DNA of 64,000 nucleotides from Methylococcaceae bacterium (GCA_013140705.1 JABFSH010000001.1:1-64000); one strand, 5' to 3'; shown: positions 8,648 through 18,395, counted from the stretch's first letter. Notes: generated by a model from the letters alone, not told the origin. Numbers and translations: made by a program.

Positions 8648-9489
8648 TGGCGTATTTCCGCACCATGAAAACAGGTTTCGCTCTCGGTCTATTTCTGTTG
8701 CTGTTTTGTAACAGCCTATGGGCATTAGTCGGTGTCCCCCAGTTATCGAGCCGAATTACGGATCAAACGGGTACGCTCAGCATTGAGCAGACATCGGCTC
8801 TGGAAAACAAGCTGGCAGACTTTGAGCGCAAAACAGGCAGTCAGATTGCTGTTTTGATGGTACCCACCACACAACCTGAAGATATTGCTGAATACGGCAT
8901 CAAGGTCGCCGATCTTTGGCAGGTAGGCCGTAAACATGTCGATGACGGGATTATTTTGATCATCGCTAAAGAAGATCGAAAACTGCGGATCGAAGTGGGC
9001 TATGGTCTGGAAGGCGTGATTCCCGATGCAGTCGCTAAACGGATCATTACAGAAACCATCACCCCATTTTTTAAAAAGGGTGATTATGCGAACGGCATTG
9101 ATGCGGGCGTCAATCAACTCATACAATTGATCGACGGAGAGCCTTTACCTGCGCCAACGCCGAAAATACCGGAAATTCAAAGTCAGGGATTATTCATGCT
9201 GGTCTTGTTTGGCGGCATGTTGGCAGGCTTTATCTTGTCTGTCATCGTTGGACGTGTCATGGCTGGATTGCTGGCAGGACTTGGCAGCACCGCACTGGCC
9301 GCTGTATTGTTTGGCTTCAGCCTGGGTATCGTTATCATAGGTTTGATGATCTTTTTCATAGTGGGCATAGGACATCGAAGTGCTACCTGGACCAACGGGG
9401 GCGGTGGATTTGGCAGCAGCCGTGGAGGCAGTTCCTGGGGTGGCGGCGGCGGTGGTTTTGGCGGCGGAGGCGCATCGGGGTCATGGTAA
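8647..9489 (+). CDS. TPM-domain membrane protein (YgcG family)
   Basis: 280 aa. Signal peptide, then a TPM domain at residues about 30-160 (SSRITDQTGTLSIEQTSALE, GSQIAVLMVPTTQPEDI, DGIILIIAKEDRKLRIEVGYGLEG). Two hydrophobic segments follow (GLFMLVLFGGMLAGFILSVI and AAVLFGFSLGIVIIGLMIFF). The C-terminus is a low-complexity Gly/Ser tail ending in SGSW. This is the standard YgcG layout; TPM domains are linked to photosystem or membrane protein repair in plants but remain poorly defined in bacteria. The start overlaps the lemA stop by one base, indicating translational coupling. Confidence 0.88.
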   Translation: MAYFRTMKTGFALGLFLLLFCNSLWALVGVPQLSSRITDQTGTLSIEQTSALENKLADFERKTGSQIAVLMVPTTQPEDIAEYGIKVADLWQVGRKHVDDGIILIIAKEDRKLRIEVGYGLEGVIPDAVAKRIITETITPFFKKGDYANGIDAGVNQLIQLIDGEPLPAPTPKIPEIQSQGLFMLVLFGGMLAGFILSVIVGRVMAGLLAGLGSTALAAVLFGFSLGIVIIGLMIFFIVGIGHRSATWTNGGGGFGSSRGGSSWGGGGGGFGGGGASGSW

Positions 9490-9989
9490 GGATTAAACGC
9501 TTGTTAATTCATACATTCATTCCACCCTGGCGCTGGCGCCTGGCTTTTCCATCCGCATTGCTGAAAGACATCGAACTGGCGGTCAAGCATTCCGAAGGTC
9601 TGCATAGTGGAGAACTTCGTGTCGCCATTGAAAATGCCCTGCCTCCGGCCTGGATCTGGAATAATTGTTCTGTCCGACAGAGAGCAACAGAGGTTTTCTC
9701 AAATTTACGCGTTTGGGATACTGAAGATAATAGCGGCATTTTGATTTATATTCAGATGGCTGATCGGGAAGTACATATTGTTGCCGATCGGGGTATTGCC
9801 AAGAAAGTGAAGCAATCCGAATGGGATAGCATAGCCGGAGTCATGCAGGTGGCATTCAGCAAAGGCGACTTCCGATGTGGTGTTATGGACGGCATTACCC
9901 GCCTTACCCAATTGCTGGCTACCCACTTCCCTCCCGGGATCAATAATCCTGACGAACTCCCCAACAAACCTGTGATCGTTAAACGATAA
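9483..9989 (+). CDS. Soluble TPM-domain protein
   Basis: 168-aa protein with a single TPM domain (SALLKDIELAVKHSEG, GELRVAIENALPP, NSGILIYIQMADREVHIVADRGIAKK). No signal peptide or membrane segment is obvious, so it is probably cytoplasmic or peripheral to the membrane. Overlaps the preceding TPM gene by 7 bases and completes a lemA-tpm-tpm operon that is common in proteobacteria. Substrate or partner unknown. Confidence 0.83.
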   Translation: MVRIKRLLIHTFIPPWRWRLAFPSALLKDIELAVKHSEGLHSGELRVAIENALPPAWIWNNCSVRQRATEVFSNLRVWDTEDNSGILIYIQMADREVHIVADRGIAKKVKQSEWDSIAGVMQVAFSKGDFRCGVMDGITRLTQLLATHFPPGINNPDELPNKPVIVKR

Positions 9990-10135
9990 AACCTGCAAAT
10001 TAACAATAAACGTAGGGTACGCGCCACGTACCGCCGGGTTAAGTTAATATGAGCATTTGAAATTGTTATGCGTTGGTACCCTGCGTTTTCCTATCGTAAG
10101 AATCGTATAAATAACCATAAACCCATAAAAACTTG

Positions 10136-10633
10136 ATGAATAAACAAGAAAAATCTTTAACAATGACTGTACTGATGACTCCGGATATGGCCAATTTTTC
10201 CGGTAATGTGCACGGTGGCTCCTTACTGAAACTGCTTGATCAGGTGGCTTATGCCTGTGCGGCAAAATATTGTAAGAATTATGTGGTAACGGCTGCGCTG
10301 GACCAGGTTTTTTTCAGACAACAAGTCAATGTGGGTGAACTGGTGACTTTTTTTGCCCACGTCAATCATGTCGGACGTTCTTCGATGGAAATTGGTGTGA
10401 AAGTGGTGGCGGAAAACTTAAGAACCCATGAAAAAAGACATACCACATCCTGCTATTTCACGATGGTAGCAATGGATGAAAATGGTCGATCTGTCGAAGT
10501 GCCCCAATTGCAACTGGACACAGATCTGGAAAAAAGAATCAACGCCGCTGCGGCAATGCGCAAAAAAATGCGTCAGGAAAGTCTGGAAAAAATTCGCGCC
10601 CTGCATGTCAATTTACCGGAGGATGATTTTTAA
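10136..10633 (+). CDS. Hotdog-fold acyl-CoA thioesterase
   Basis: 165-aa cytoplasmic protein of the YciA/BACH-like acyl-CoA hydrolase family. It shows the hotdog pattern NFSGNVHGGSLLKLLDQVAY with the catalytic Asp, followed by FRQQVNVGELVTFFAHVNHVGRSSMEIGV. It hydrolyses acyl-CoA thioesters, probably medium to long chain. ATG 10136 is preferred over the overlapping TTG 10133. The stop at 10633 is immediately followed by the parC start at 10634, so the two are co-transcribed. Confidence 0.9.
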   Translation: MNKQEKSLTMTVLMTPDMANFSGNVHGGSLLKLLDQVAYACAAKYCKNYVVTAALDQVFFRQQVNVGELVTFFAHVNHVGRSSMEIGVKVVAENLRTHEKRHTTSCYFTMVAMDENGRSVEVPQLQLDTDLEKRINAAAAMRKKMRQESLEKIRALHVNLPEDDF

Positions 10634-12865
10634 ATGGGCATTCAAGAAAATTTTGAACAACTGCCGTTAAAGGACTTTGCCGAAAAAGCCTACCTGGATT
10701 ATTCCATGTATGTGATTTTGGACCGGGCCTTGCCGCATATCGCTGATGGCTTAAAACCGGTGCAGCGGCGTATCGTCTACGCCATGTCCGAACTGGGCCT
10801 GACCGCTTTGGCCAAATATAAAAAGTCCGCACGAACCGTCGGTGACGTGCTGGGTAAATATCATCCGCATGGCGACTCGGCCTGTTATGAAGCAATGGTA
10901 CTGATGGCGCAAGATTTTTCCTATCGCTATCCTCTGATAGATGGTCAGGGCAACTGGGGGTCGCCGGATGATCCTAAATCTTTTGCCGCCATGCGCTATA
11001 CCGAATCGCGACTGACGGCGTATGCCCAAACCTTGCTCAGTGAACTGGGCCAAGGCACTGTGGATTGGACAGACAATTTCGATGGCACCTTAAAAGAACC
11101 CGAACTGCTTCCCGCTCGTCTACCCAATATCTTACTGAATGGCACCATGGGTATTGCGGTCGGTATGGCCACCGATATTCCGCCGCATAATCTCAGAGAA
11201 GTGGCGTCTGCCTGCATACAATTACTGGACAATCCTGACAGCAGCACCGATACACTTTTCGAACATATCAAAGGCCCGGATTATCCAACCGATGCAGAAA
11301 TCATCACAACGGCTGACGACATTCAGAAAATGTATATCAGCGGCGGCGGCTCCATAAAAATGCGTGCCAAATATGAACAGGAAGATGGCACAATTGTCAT
11401 TACCGCCCTGCCCTATCAGGTCTCCGGCGCCAAATTGATGGAACAAATCGCCGCACAAATGCTGGCGAAAAAACTCCCCATGATCGAAGATCTGAGAGAC
11501 GAATCTGATCACGAGAACCCGACCCGACTATTAATTATCCCCAAATCCAAACGCATCGATGTTGACGAAGTAATGTCGCATTTGTTTGTCACCACCGATC
11601 TGGAAAAAAGCTATCGCGTCAATATGAACATGATAGGCCTGGATGGTCGACCCAGGGTTAAAAGCCTTAAGGACATTTTGGCGGAATGGCTATCCTTTCG
11701 TACTGAAACAGTCAGACGCCGTCTTCAATATCGACTGGATAAGGTATTGGCGCGATTACATATCCTTGAAGGCCTGTTAATTGCCTATCTGAATATCGAT
11801 GAAGTCATCGCCATTATTCGCCGTGAGGATAATCCTAAACCGGTACTGATGGGACGTTTCGGCATCACTGACATTCAGGCGGAAGCGATACTGGAGTTAA
11901 AACTTCGCTATCTTGCCAAACTTGAAGAAATGAAAATTCGTGGCGAACAGGATGAACTGCAGCAGGAACGCGCTGCGCTTGAAAAAACCTTGGGGTCTCC
12001 ACGTCTGTTGAATCGACTAATTCGAAAGGAACTGGAGCGCGATGCCGAAAAATACGGTGATGATCGCCGTTCACCGATAATCGCCCGAGAAGCCGCACAA
12101 GCATTGGAAACAGCAGCCCTTATTGCCAACGAGCCGTTAACCATCATTTTGTCACAAAAAGGCTGGATACGAGCCGCAAAAGGCCACGATATCGATGTCA
12201 GCAGCCTAAGTTACCGCTCTGGTGACGGCTTTCTGGATGCCGCCAAAAACCGATCCACACAACCGGTTTATATTCTGGATTCGACCGGCAGAGCCTATAG
12301 CACGGCGTCGCATGAACTGCCATCCGCGAGAACTCAGGGCGAACCGCTGACCGGAAAATTGAATCCTCCCGATGGCGCCCTCTTTGTATCGCTGCTTGCC
12401 GGTCAAATGGATGACTGGTTTGTCGTGGCCAGTAGTGCCGGTTACGGTTTCAGAGTCCAATTAAAAGAGTTTTTGAGTAAAAACAAGGCAGGTAAATCAT
12501 TGATCACATTGCCTCATGGAGCAAAGGTTATCAAGCCGACAGCGTTGGTCAGTGAATCCGATTTGCTGGCCGTCGTTACGCTGCAAGGACGTTTGCTGAT
12601 TTTCCCTGTTCTCGAATTGCCTGCTCTACCGCGCGGCAAAGGCAACAAGTTGATACAAATTCCCGGGAGCGATTTTGAAAGTGGCAAAGATTGCGTGATC
12701 GCAATCAAAGCGATGACTGAAAAAGAACAACTCAAGATTATTGCCGGTAAACGCCAATTGACACTGAAAGGCTCGGATTTAGAGCATTATTCCGGAAGTC
12801 GTGCGAAACGTGGTCTGGCTTTGCCGAGAGGATTCCAACGGGTCGATACTCTGGAAAGCGAGTAA
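10634..12865 (+). CDS. parC: DNA topoisomerase IV subunit A
   Basis: 743-aa type IIA topoisomerase subunit that cleaves and rejoins DNA to decatenate chromosomes with ParE. Breakage-reunion domain: [26 protein letters not shown], quinolone-region [12 protein letters not shown] and catalytic Tyr122 in AAMRYTE. A coiled-coil and C-terminal beta-pinwheel region follow (from about residue 500). The length matches the ParC family (about 750) rather than GyrA (about 870), and the GyrA box is absent. No parE is adjacent. Confidence 0.95.
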   Translation: MGIQENFEQLPLKDFAEKAYLDYSMYVILDRALPHIADGLKPVQRRIVYAMSELGLTALAKYKKSARTVGDVLGKYHPHGDSACYEAMVLMAQDFSYRYPLIDGQGNWGSPDDPKSFAAMRYTESRLTAYAQTLLSELGQGTVDWTDNFDGTLKEPELLPARLPNILLNGTMGIAVGMATDIPPHNLREVASACIQLLDNPDSSTDTLFEHIKGPDYPTDAEIITTADDIQKMYISGGGSIKMRAKYEQEDGTIVITALPYQVSGAKLMEQIAAQMLAKKLPMIEDLRDESDHENPTRLLIIPKSKRIDVDEVMSHLFVTTDLEKSYRVNMNMIGLDGRPRVKSLKDILAEWLSFRTETVRRRLQYRLDKVLARLHILEGLLIAYLNIDEVIAIIRREDNPKPVLMGRFGITDIQAEAILELKLRYLAKLEEMKIRGEQDELQQERAALEKTLGSPRLLNRLIRKELERDAEKYGDDRRSPIIAREAAQALETAALIANEPLTIILSQKGWIRAAKGHDIDVSSLSYRSGDGFLDAAKNRSTQPVYILDSTGRAYSTASHELPSARTQGEPLTGKLNPPDGALFVSLLAGQMDDWFVVASSAGYGFRVQLKEFLSKNKAGKSLITLPHGAKVIKPTALVSESDLLAVVTLQGRLLIFPVLELPALPRGKGNKLIQIPGSDFESGKDCVIAIKAMTEKEQLKIIAGKRQLTLKGSDLEHYSGSRAKRGLALPRGFQRVDTLESE

Positions 12866-12929
12866 TTATCAATTCGTCATCCGATTTTGATACACTACCG
12901 GGCTTATACATTCCAGCAGGACTAAAGTA

Positions 12930-13667
12930 ATGGACTCAAAAACAACGAACAACACATGCAGCGTGTGCCGGTTGGCTGATTTATGCCTGCCCTACGGCCT
13001 CCATGCAACTGAAGTTCAGCAGTTGGCAACCATCGTTAAAAATAAACGTCCCTTGCGTGTTGATGAATTCCTGTATTCCCAAGGCGATGAAGGACTCAGC
13101 CTTTTTGCGGTGAAGTCAGGCTCCTTCCGAAGTTTTATCACCAACTCAGATGGCCTTGAACAAACCATTGGATTTTATCTGCCGGGTGAGTTAATGGGTC
13201 TGGATTCACTGCAATCAGGTCGCTTTACCTGCTCCATCGTCGCATTGGAAACAGGCGCTGTCTGTGAATTGCCTGTTGCCCACCTGAAAGAGCTATGTAC
13301 TGAAATTCCCGGTTTGCAAACTCAGTTAATTCGAGTCTTAGGCAAAGAGATTGCCTCGGATCACGATAAAATTTTGTTGCTTGGTCATCGCTCGGCAAAA
13401 GCCCGAATGGCCACCTTTTTATTGATGCTATCCATACGTTACGGCGCTTTAGGCTTTTCAAGCACTGAGTTCAACCTCAGCATGCGCCGTCACGACATCG
13501 CCAATTTTCTGGGGCTGACCATCGAAACAGTAAGCCGGCAACTGGCAGATCTCAGCAAGCATGGGATTATTTCAGTTCAACGGCGTAGCGTACAAATCAA
13601 TAATTTGGACTTACTCCGTTCAATTGTTGAACCGTCCCAACCACTTTCTGCTTGTTCCGCTGATTAA
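12930..13667 (+). CDS. fnr: FNR-type oxygen-sensing transcription regulator
   Basis: 245-aa CRP/FNR family protein. Cysteines at 10, 13, 19 and 112 match the four ligands of the oxygen-labile [4Fe-4S] cluster of FNR (C-x2-C-x5-C plus a central Cys in AVCELP). A cyclic-nucleotide-like beta roll follows, then the helix-turn-helix RRHDIANFLGLTIETVSRQL with the E-x2-SR recognition helix typical of FNR. It should bind TTGAT-N4-ATCAA, and a perfect copy occurs at 13982-13995 just downstream. Likely activates low-oxygen genes, fitting a micro-aerobic, nitrogen-fixing life style. Confidence 0.93.
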   Translation: MDSKTTNNTCSVCRLADLCLPYGLHATEVQQLATIVKNKRPLRVDEFLYSQGDEGLSLFAVKSGSFRSFITNSDGLEQTIGFYLPGELMGLDSLQSGRFTCSIVALETGAVCELPVAHLKELCTEIPGLQTQLIRVLGKEIASDHDKILLLGHRSAKARMATFLLMLSIRYGALGFSSTEFNLSMRRHDIANFLGLTIETVSRQLADLSKHGIISVQRRSVQINNLDLLRSIVEPSQPLSACSAD

Positions 13668-13684
13668 ACACTGTCTATAAATTC

Positions 13685-13721
13685 GATGTTACCGCTTTAT
13701 TTGAAACTGTGCGGCAACATC
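13685..13721. terminator. Hairpin between convergent fnr and small lipoprotein gene
   Basis: GATGTTACCGC at 13685-13695 pairs with GCGGCAACATC at 13711-13721, with one mismatch and a 15-base loop. It sits between the fnr stop (13667) and the stop of the minus-strand small lipoprotein gene (13746), a natural place for a shared terminator. The following T/A run is weak, so termination efficiency is uncertain. Confidence 0.5.
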
Positions 13722-13745
13722 AAATTAGCTTAAAGCCTGAGTTTA

Positions 13746-13865
13746 TTACTTAATTTGGGTAGAGCTTAAACCTTCAGGTTTGCTAGGACCTTTACCCATT
13801 TCGCCGCACGCTGCTAACGTTACAACAGCAAAGATGACTAACAACAATTGGCTTACGATTTTCAT
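13746..13865 (-). CDS. 39-aa lipoprotein, entericidin-like
   Basis: Short gene of 39 codons. The protein begins MKIVSQLLLVIFAVVTLAAC, a complete lipoprotein signal with lipobox TLAAC and Cys20, followed by a 19-residue hydrophilic tail (GEMGKGPSKPEGLSSTQIK). An AGAGAGAAG ribosome-binding sequence precedes the ATG. Size and layout resemble entericidin-type or other tiny outer-membrane lipoproteins, but the tail gives no firm family. It is convergent with fnr; a perfect FNR box lies 117 bases upstream of its start, shared with the divergent metallohydrolase gene. Confidence 0.65.
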   Translation of the reverse strand: MKIVSQLLLVIFAVVTLAACGEMGKGPSKPEGLSSTQIK

Positions 13866-13981
13866 AGACTTCTCTCTTAGGTGAGATTAAATAGTGCGTC
13901 TCTCTATCTGACATCAGATGGAAATGACTTTCTAGCCCTTATCGGGTTGAAGCTATTGTGCCATGAACTCGAACCCTCATC

Positions 13982-13995
13982 TTGATATGGATCAA
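13982..13995. promoter_or_regulatory. Perfect FNR/Anr binding site
   Basis: TTGATATGGATCAA is an exact match to the palindromic FNR consensus TTGAT-N4-ATCAA. It lies between the start of the small lipoprotein gene (minus, 13865) and the metallohydrolase gene (plus, 14110). A TATACT -10-like element at 14025-14030 would serve the plus-strand gene, placing the box near -48. Toward the minus strand no good -10 is obvious. Which gene it controls is not settled. Confidence 0.7.
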
Positions 13996-14109
13996 GAAAG
14001 CTGCAATCCCCTCTTCACCTCGTTTATACTCATCGCATTATGTTTCTGAATCCACCATCCTGTCTTAGAATAGTGATCCTGATGACTTGTTAACGCTAAG
14101 AGATCCAAA

Positions 14110-15021
14110 ATGAAATTTCTAATTATGGTGTGTTTGATACTGGTGAGCCAAATAGTTACCGGTCAAGGCTTGTCAATTCAACAACCCGCTCCCGGTATTT
14201 ATGTACATTTTGGTGAAAACGAAATGCCTGATACCGTTAATCATGGTGCGATTGCCAACATTGGCTTTATCGTTGGCAATCGTTGTGTTGCTGTCATTGA
14301 TACCGGAGGAAATCCTGAACAAGGTCTGGCATTAAAACATGCCATCGAGACAAACACCACCTTACCTGTTTGCTATGTTATTAATACCCACGTTCATCCT
14401 GATCATATTTATGGCAATCTCGCTTTCAAATCTGCGGGGGTAAAATTCATCGGTCATGAAAAGCTACCCAGAGCCATGGCCGTCAGAGGCTCCTATTATG
14501 TCGACAAAGCCCTGGAGCAACTGGGCATCCATGTCACGGCTGACAATATCATACCCCCGGATATTCTCGTAAAAGACTCCATGGACATAGACCTGGGTGG
14601 ACGCGTGCTGACGTTAACGGCTTATACTGCCGCGCACACCGATAATGATCTGACTGTTTTTGACCGGCAATCCAATACGTTGTGGATGGCCGATTTGTTG
14701 TTCATCGATCATTTGCCTGTGATTGACGGTAGCCTGAAAGGCTGGTTAGGCATACTCGATAAACTGGAACATCATTCTTACAAGCTGGTTATTCCAGGAC
14801 ACGGAAGAATAGTGACGAATTGGCCTGTTGCCATGCAACCTGAAAAGGAATATCTAATGATGTTACTCTCCGATGTTCGAGCCTTAATAAAAAAAGGCGA
14901 ACATCTGGAAAAAGCAGTTGAAACAGTTGGGCATTCGGCGCAAGGAAAATGGAAGTTATTCGACCAATTTCATCGCAGAAACGTGACGACGGTGTTCGCT
15001 GAGCTCGAGTGGGAAGATTGA
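14110..15021 (+). CDS. Quinoprotein relay system zinc metallohydrolase
   Basis: 303-aa secreted metallo-beta-lactamase fold protein. Signal peptide (MKFLIMVCLILVSQIVTG), then the metal site motif NTHVHPDHIYGN, later His/Asp ligands in AAHTDNDLTVFD and IPGHGRIV. It resembles the quinoprotein relay zinc metallohydrolase type 2 found with PQQ dehydrogenases and SoxYZ-like carriers; a matching carrier lies 6 kb to the left. Substrate unknown. The FNR box upstream suggests oxygen-responsive control. Confidence 0.83.
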   Translation: MKFLIMVCLILVSQIVTGQGLSIQQPAPGIYVHFGENEMPDTVNHGAIANIGFIVGNRCVAVIDTGGNPEQGLALKHAIETNTTLPVCYVINTHVHPDHIYGNLAFKSAGVKFIGHEKLPRAMAVRGSYYVDKALEQLGIHVTADNIIPPDILVKDSMDIDLGGRVLTLTAYTAAHTDNDLTVFDRQSNTLWMADLLFIDHLPVIDGSLKGWLGILDKLEHHSYKLVIPGHGRIVTNWPVAMQPEKEYLMMLLSDVRALIKKGEHLEKAVETVGHSAQGKWKLFDQFHRRNVTTVFAELEWED

Positions 15022-15268
15022 TTCCTGGCGCTAGTAAAACAATCAATGCTTGGCTACTTTATGAGCAATGTTTGGTTCTACTTTGTCAGATTGCCTGGTA
15101 ATTATTTTTAAAGCCCGTCTTTCCGACATAGATTGCCGGACCCATTAGAGCGCGAAGCAAATCCAGGTTCCACGGATGGATTCGAGTTTACCATCCTTGG
15201 CGCTGGATACCCGCTTCCAGGCGAGTATGACGAGTTCGTGAAAATCTGACAAAGTAGAATTAGTCCTG
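15022..15268. repeat. Intergenic spacer with dispersed-repeat-like sequence
   Basis: No gene seen. The stretch 15130-15230 has features of a dispersed intergenic repeat (GC-rich block with CCGCTTCCAGGCG and CATGGA-like segments, different in composition from the AT-rich flanks). Repeat status cannot be proven from one copy in this window. Confidence 0.3.
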
Positions 15269-15976
15269 ATGAAAATAATACCCGTGATTGATCTCAAAGA
15301 TGGTCAGGTTGTTCATGCCAGAGAGGGCAAACGCGACCAGTACCAAGCGCTAAAAACGCATCTATGCCAAACCTCTGATATTTTTGATGTCATTCAGGCT
15401 CTTGTGACAACGTATCATTTTGATACAGTCTACATCGCTGATTTGAATGCCATCACCCAGCAAGGGCATCACCGTGAGTTAATTAAGACTGTGTTGATAC
15501 ACTTCTCCGAACTGTTGTTCTGGGTGGACAGTGGCTATCTGGAACCTACAACATCGGCAAAATTTCCTGAAAATTATTTACCTGTGCTGGGTACGGAATC
15601 CTATCGGGATGATAATCTCCAGGAAATCAGAGCGTTCGACAATCAGTTTATTCTGTCCCTGGACTATGCCTCGTTAGAATCACTGGGCCCCGATAGTCTT
15701 TTTTTATCGTCTGCTTTTTGGCCAAAGAACATTATCATCATGACCCTGGATCGTGTGGGTAGTCAAAAAGGTCCTGATCTGGCTAAATTAATATCATTTC
15801 GCACACGTTATCCTGATAAAAACTTCATTGCTGCGGGCGGCATAAGACATTATCAGGATCTACTGGATTTACAGGAAATGGGTGTCGAGCAGGCGCTGAT
15901 TGCCAGCGCATTACACGCCGAGACAATTAGCGCGGATCAAATCACGAATATTCAGGCAAAAAAATACCCCAACTAA
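15269..15976 (+). CDS. HisA/HisF-like TIM-barrel protein of the H4MPT cluster
   Basis: 235-aa protein resembling HisA: it starts MKIIPVIDLKDGQVVHAREGKR, contains the phosphate-binding AAGGIRHYQDL near the C-terminus and ends with a second phosphate-loop-like ALIASALH. HisA-like paralogues are regular members of H4MPT/methanofuran gene clusters in methylotrophs, where their exact step is not settled. True HisA would sit in a his operon; this gene is alone and converges on fae. The active-site Asp of HisA (VID) is present. I infer a cofactor-synthesis role rather than histidine synthesis. Confidence 0.8.
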   Translation: MKIIPVIDLKDGQVVHAREGKRDQYQALKTHLCQTSDIFDVIQALVTTYHFDTVYIADLNAITQQGHHRELIKTVLIHFSELLFWVDSGYLEPTTSAKFPENYLPVLGTESYRDDNLQEIRAFDNQFILSLDYASLESLGPDSLFLSSAFWPKNIIIMTLDRVGSQKGPDLAKLISFRTRYPDKNFIAAGGIRHYQDLLDLQEMGVEQALIASALHAETISADQITNIQAKKYPN

Positions 15977-15990
15977 GTGGGGTATTTTTA
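15957..15990. terminator. Bidirectional terminator between HisA-like gene and fae
   Basis: AAAATACCCCA (15961-15971) pairs perfectly with TGGGGTATTTT (15978-15988) over 11 bp with a 6-base loop. Runs of A before and T after make it an intrinsic terminator for both strands. The stop codon of the HisA-like gene lies inside the loop. Confidence 0.88.
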
Positions 15991-16011
15991 TCCTACTTGA
16001 AACTAAATTAA

Positions 16012-16521
16012 TTAGTTTGCAGCAAACGGATGTACTGCTGTACCTTTAGCGGCAACTACTTCTTTTGCGGTAGGAGTACCGTCAACAGCGCGTTTGATGG
16101 CTTCTTTAGTAGCTTCGTAGTTGAACTTTTGAATTTTAGCATCGTCTGTAGCAGCCCAGTGAATGAAAACACCGACTGATATAAACAAATCATCAGCTTC
16201 TTCTACGGGAATTGTGCCATCTTCAACTGAATCAGCAACAGCCATAGCAACGCCGCGTTGTGCTGGACCAAACATTTGAACTGCTTGTTTAGCACCTTTG
16301 ATGGTTACTTTGTTAAACAGGATAGTTGCAGGCTTAACCAACAGGTTAGGAGCAACAACCGCTAATAAAGTAGAGAAACCATCTTTGTTGTTTGTTAATG
16401 CAGTTGCAAACGCTGTTTCAGCCGCTGAACCTCTTGGTCCAATGATGAGATCGATGTGAGCAACTTCGTTGCCATCACCCACTAAAGATTCGCCAACGCG
16501 CAAGTTAGTAATTTTTGCCAT
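16012..16521 (-). CDS. fae: Formaldehyde-activating enzyme
   Basis: 169-aa enzyme that condenses formaldehyde with tetrahydromethanopterin to methylene-H4MPT, protecting the cell from formaldehyde. The sequence is nearly colinear with known Fae: [20 protein letters not shown] with the conserved active-site His22, [40 protein letters not shown] and the C-terminal HPFAAN. It is the last gene of the H4MPT run but is separated from the CitG-like gene by 83 bases, so it probably has its own strong promoter. Confidence 0.97.
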   Translation of the reverse strand: MAKITNLRVGESLVGDGNEVAHIDLIIGPRGSAAETAFATALTNNKDGFSTLLAVVAPNLLVKPATILFNKVTIKGAKQAVQMFGPAQRGVAMAVADSVEDGTIPVEEADDLFISVGVFIHWAATDDAKIQKFNYEATKEAIKRAVDGTPTAKEVVAAKGTAVHPFAAN

Positions 16522-16604
16522 GCTTGTTTTCCCCTGTGAAGATAAATGAATAATTGGATTAATATCTCAAAATCAATATTTGAGAAAATTCCTTACGAAG
16601 AACC

Positions 16605-17465
16605 TTAGGAAGTTTTAAGTTTACCTAGTTGCTCTTCTAATAATGCTGTCAATACCGTTACAACAGTCATGTCTGCTGTCGTACCGGGATTAACACCTTT
16701 GGACTTAAGCTCTTGATCAATGCTGTACAGCATTGGCTTAATTCGCTCTGGGCTATCAGTCTTAGATAACTCTTCGTTAAGCATTGTCATTCTATCGACT
16801 ACTAACTCTGAGTACTGATTGCCATACTTCCTTTCGATGTGACTATCCGGAAATTGACATAGCAGCTTTACATATACAGCTACCGCAGCCCAATTCCGGT
16901 CACCCCATCTACTCGCGCAATTATAATATACATTGACAGAAAAATCGAAAATATCTTGATAATTTGAAACGTACTGTAATGCGATCCGGTCTCTGAGACT
17001 CGCAATTCGCATGGATTCACGCAATGTAACCGAGGCTATATTTTTTACATCTTCCTGGTCGGAGCTGCCTAATCCACCCGGAGATGCCAGCAGGATGGCC
17101 TTAAAAACCCAATTGGCATCATCGACGGTGGTATTTGCCAACACTTCAGCTAAAGCGCACTTTAAACTCATCCCTATAGCTTTGCTGCTTGCCGCCTGAA
17201 TTAACGGCGCACAAAGCAGAATAATACCCAAGTTGGTATTGCAACTGACTGCTTGACGAGTGGCCTGTACAGCATAAAAAATTTTTTCGCCCAAACAATA
17301 ATCTGGATTACAGATTGGCGCCGCACTAACTTTAGCGCTGATTCTAAAATCCGCGACCGTCATATCATGTCCATCGGAATATACACTGACGTTACCGGGC
17401 TTAAATGCCTGCAACTCAACTTCACAGGCCTGTTGATACAGGTTTTCCAGGTCCGCTGACGTCAT
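16605..17465 (-). CDS. CitG/MdcB-like triphosphoribosyl-dephospho-CoA synthase family protein
   Basis: 286 aa. Contains family landmarks FKPGNVSVYSDGHDMTVADF near the N-terminus, TNLGIILLCAPL and the C-terminal GVNPGTTADMTVVTVL. CitG-like proteins are conserved in methylotroph H4MPT clusters and in archaea with methanopterin, and are thought to act in cofactor synthesis, probably a ribosyl/phosphoribosyl transfer; the exact step is not established. Overlaps the RimK-like gene by 4 bases (ATGA), so the two are translationally coupled. Confidence 0.85.
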   Translation of the reverse strand: MTSADLENLYQQACEVELQAFKPGNVSVYSDGHDMTVADFRISAKVSAAPICNPDYCLGEKIFYAVQATRQAVSCNTNLGIILLCAPLIQAASSKAIGMSLKCALAEVLANTTVDDANWVFKAILLASPGGLGSSDQEDVKNIASVTLRESMRIASLRDRIALQYVSNYQDIFDFSVNVYYNCASRWGDRNWAAVAVYVKLLCQFPDSHIERKYGNQYSELVVDRMTMLNEELSKTDSPERIKPMLYSIDQELKSKGVNPGTTADMTVVTVLTALLEEQLGKLKTS

Positions 17466-18385
17466 CTTGAATTTGCGACTGCAATTTCATGCGCTTGCTT
17501 TGACAGGTAGCGACTGGCTAAATCGTTCGCCAACAATGCAGCGATGTTGACGTTACAAACGCTTTGCAAACCTTTCCACGCGGGAATGCTATTAATTTCA
17601 ATCACCCAATAATCGCCTGCCCGGTCGCGGATAATATCCACACCCGCATAATCCATGTTGAGTGCCGCAGTCGCCTGAATCGCCAATTCGACCATTTCCG
17701 GTTCTACATCGATACACTCACAACTGGCGCCCTGGGCAACATTATTCAGCCAGGACTTGCCTCGTCTACACATCATGGCAATCACCCGGCCATTAATGAC
17801 GAACACTCTATTATCCGAATACCCGGTACCGTAGCATTGGATGAATCGTTGCAAATAATAAACACCATGGCTACCAGTCAACCAAAAAAGGTCAGTCATT
17901 TTTTCGATGCGTCGAATACCAATGCCTTGGGAGCCGAATAAAGGCTTGCTGATCAGCATGTGACCATTTTTTAATTCATGTTCCGCTATGGCAAGCGCAT
18001 CAGTACGATTGCGCAAGACCCAGGTCAATGGCGTCGGCAAGCCGGCATTGTGTAACAAGAAACTTGTCATGCCTTTATCGACACTGCGCTCGATCGCGTG
18101 ACCATCGTTGTAGACGGGTACTGCCAACAGTTTTAGAGCATGCAGAACATCCAGATACAAGACAACTTCTTCAAGAGAGCCGCCAGGAACGCCACGCACA
18201 AATACGGCATCCGGCAATGTTCCCTCAAACCCGGGAATGACAAGTGGCAATTGCCCGGGTTCCATAGTGAAACGACATTCAGTCAGGGAAACGAAATCAC
18301 AGCTATAACCCAGATTGGCGAAGGCAAGCTTTAATTGCTTTCCGTGCCAACCGGGATCATCGGTAAATACAGCGATGCGGCCCAC
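17462..18385 (-). CDS. RimK-like ATP-grasp ligase (probable H4MPT/methanofuran glutamylation)
   Basis: 307-aa ATP-grasp enzyme starting at GTG 18385. Landmarks: KGMTSFLLHNAGLPTPLTW, the ATP-binding loop ISKPLFGSQGIGIRR, YLQRFIQ and the metal-binding IIRDRAGDYWVIEINSIPAW. RimK homologues add glutamate residues; the archaeal relative MptN glutamylates tetrahydromethanopterin. In this operon it most likely extends or modifies the cofactor side chain, an inference from context. It lies 10 bases after mch. Confidence 0.85.
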   Translation of the reverse strand: MGRIAVFTDDPGWHGKQLKLAFANLGYSCDFVSLTECRFTMEPGQLPLVIPGFEGTLPDAVFVRGVPGGSLEEVVLYLDVLHALKLLAVPVYNDGHAIERSVDKGMTSFLLHNAGLPTPLTWVLRNRTDALAIAEHELKNGHMLISKPLFGSQGIGIRRIEKMTDLFWLTGSHGVYYLQRFIQCYGTGYSDNRVFVINGRVIAMMCRRGKSWLNNVAQGASCECIDVEPEMVELAIQATAALNMDYAGVDIIRDRAGDYWVIEINSIPAWKGLQSVCNVNIAALLANDLASRYLSKQAHEIAVANSR

Positions 18386-18395
18386 GTGTTTTCAG

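Noticed and set aside
13925-13985. Possible tRNA T-arm (GGTTCGAGTTC on the minus strand).
   Set aside because: No matching acceptor, D-arm or anticodon arm can be folded around it.
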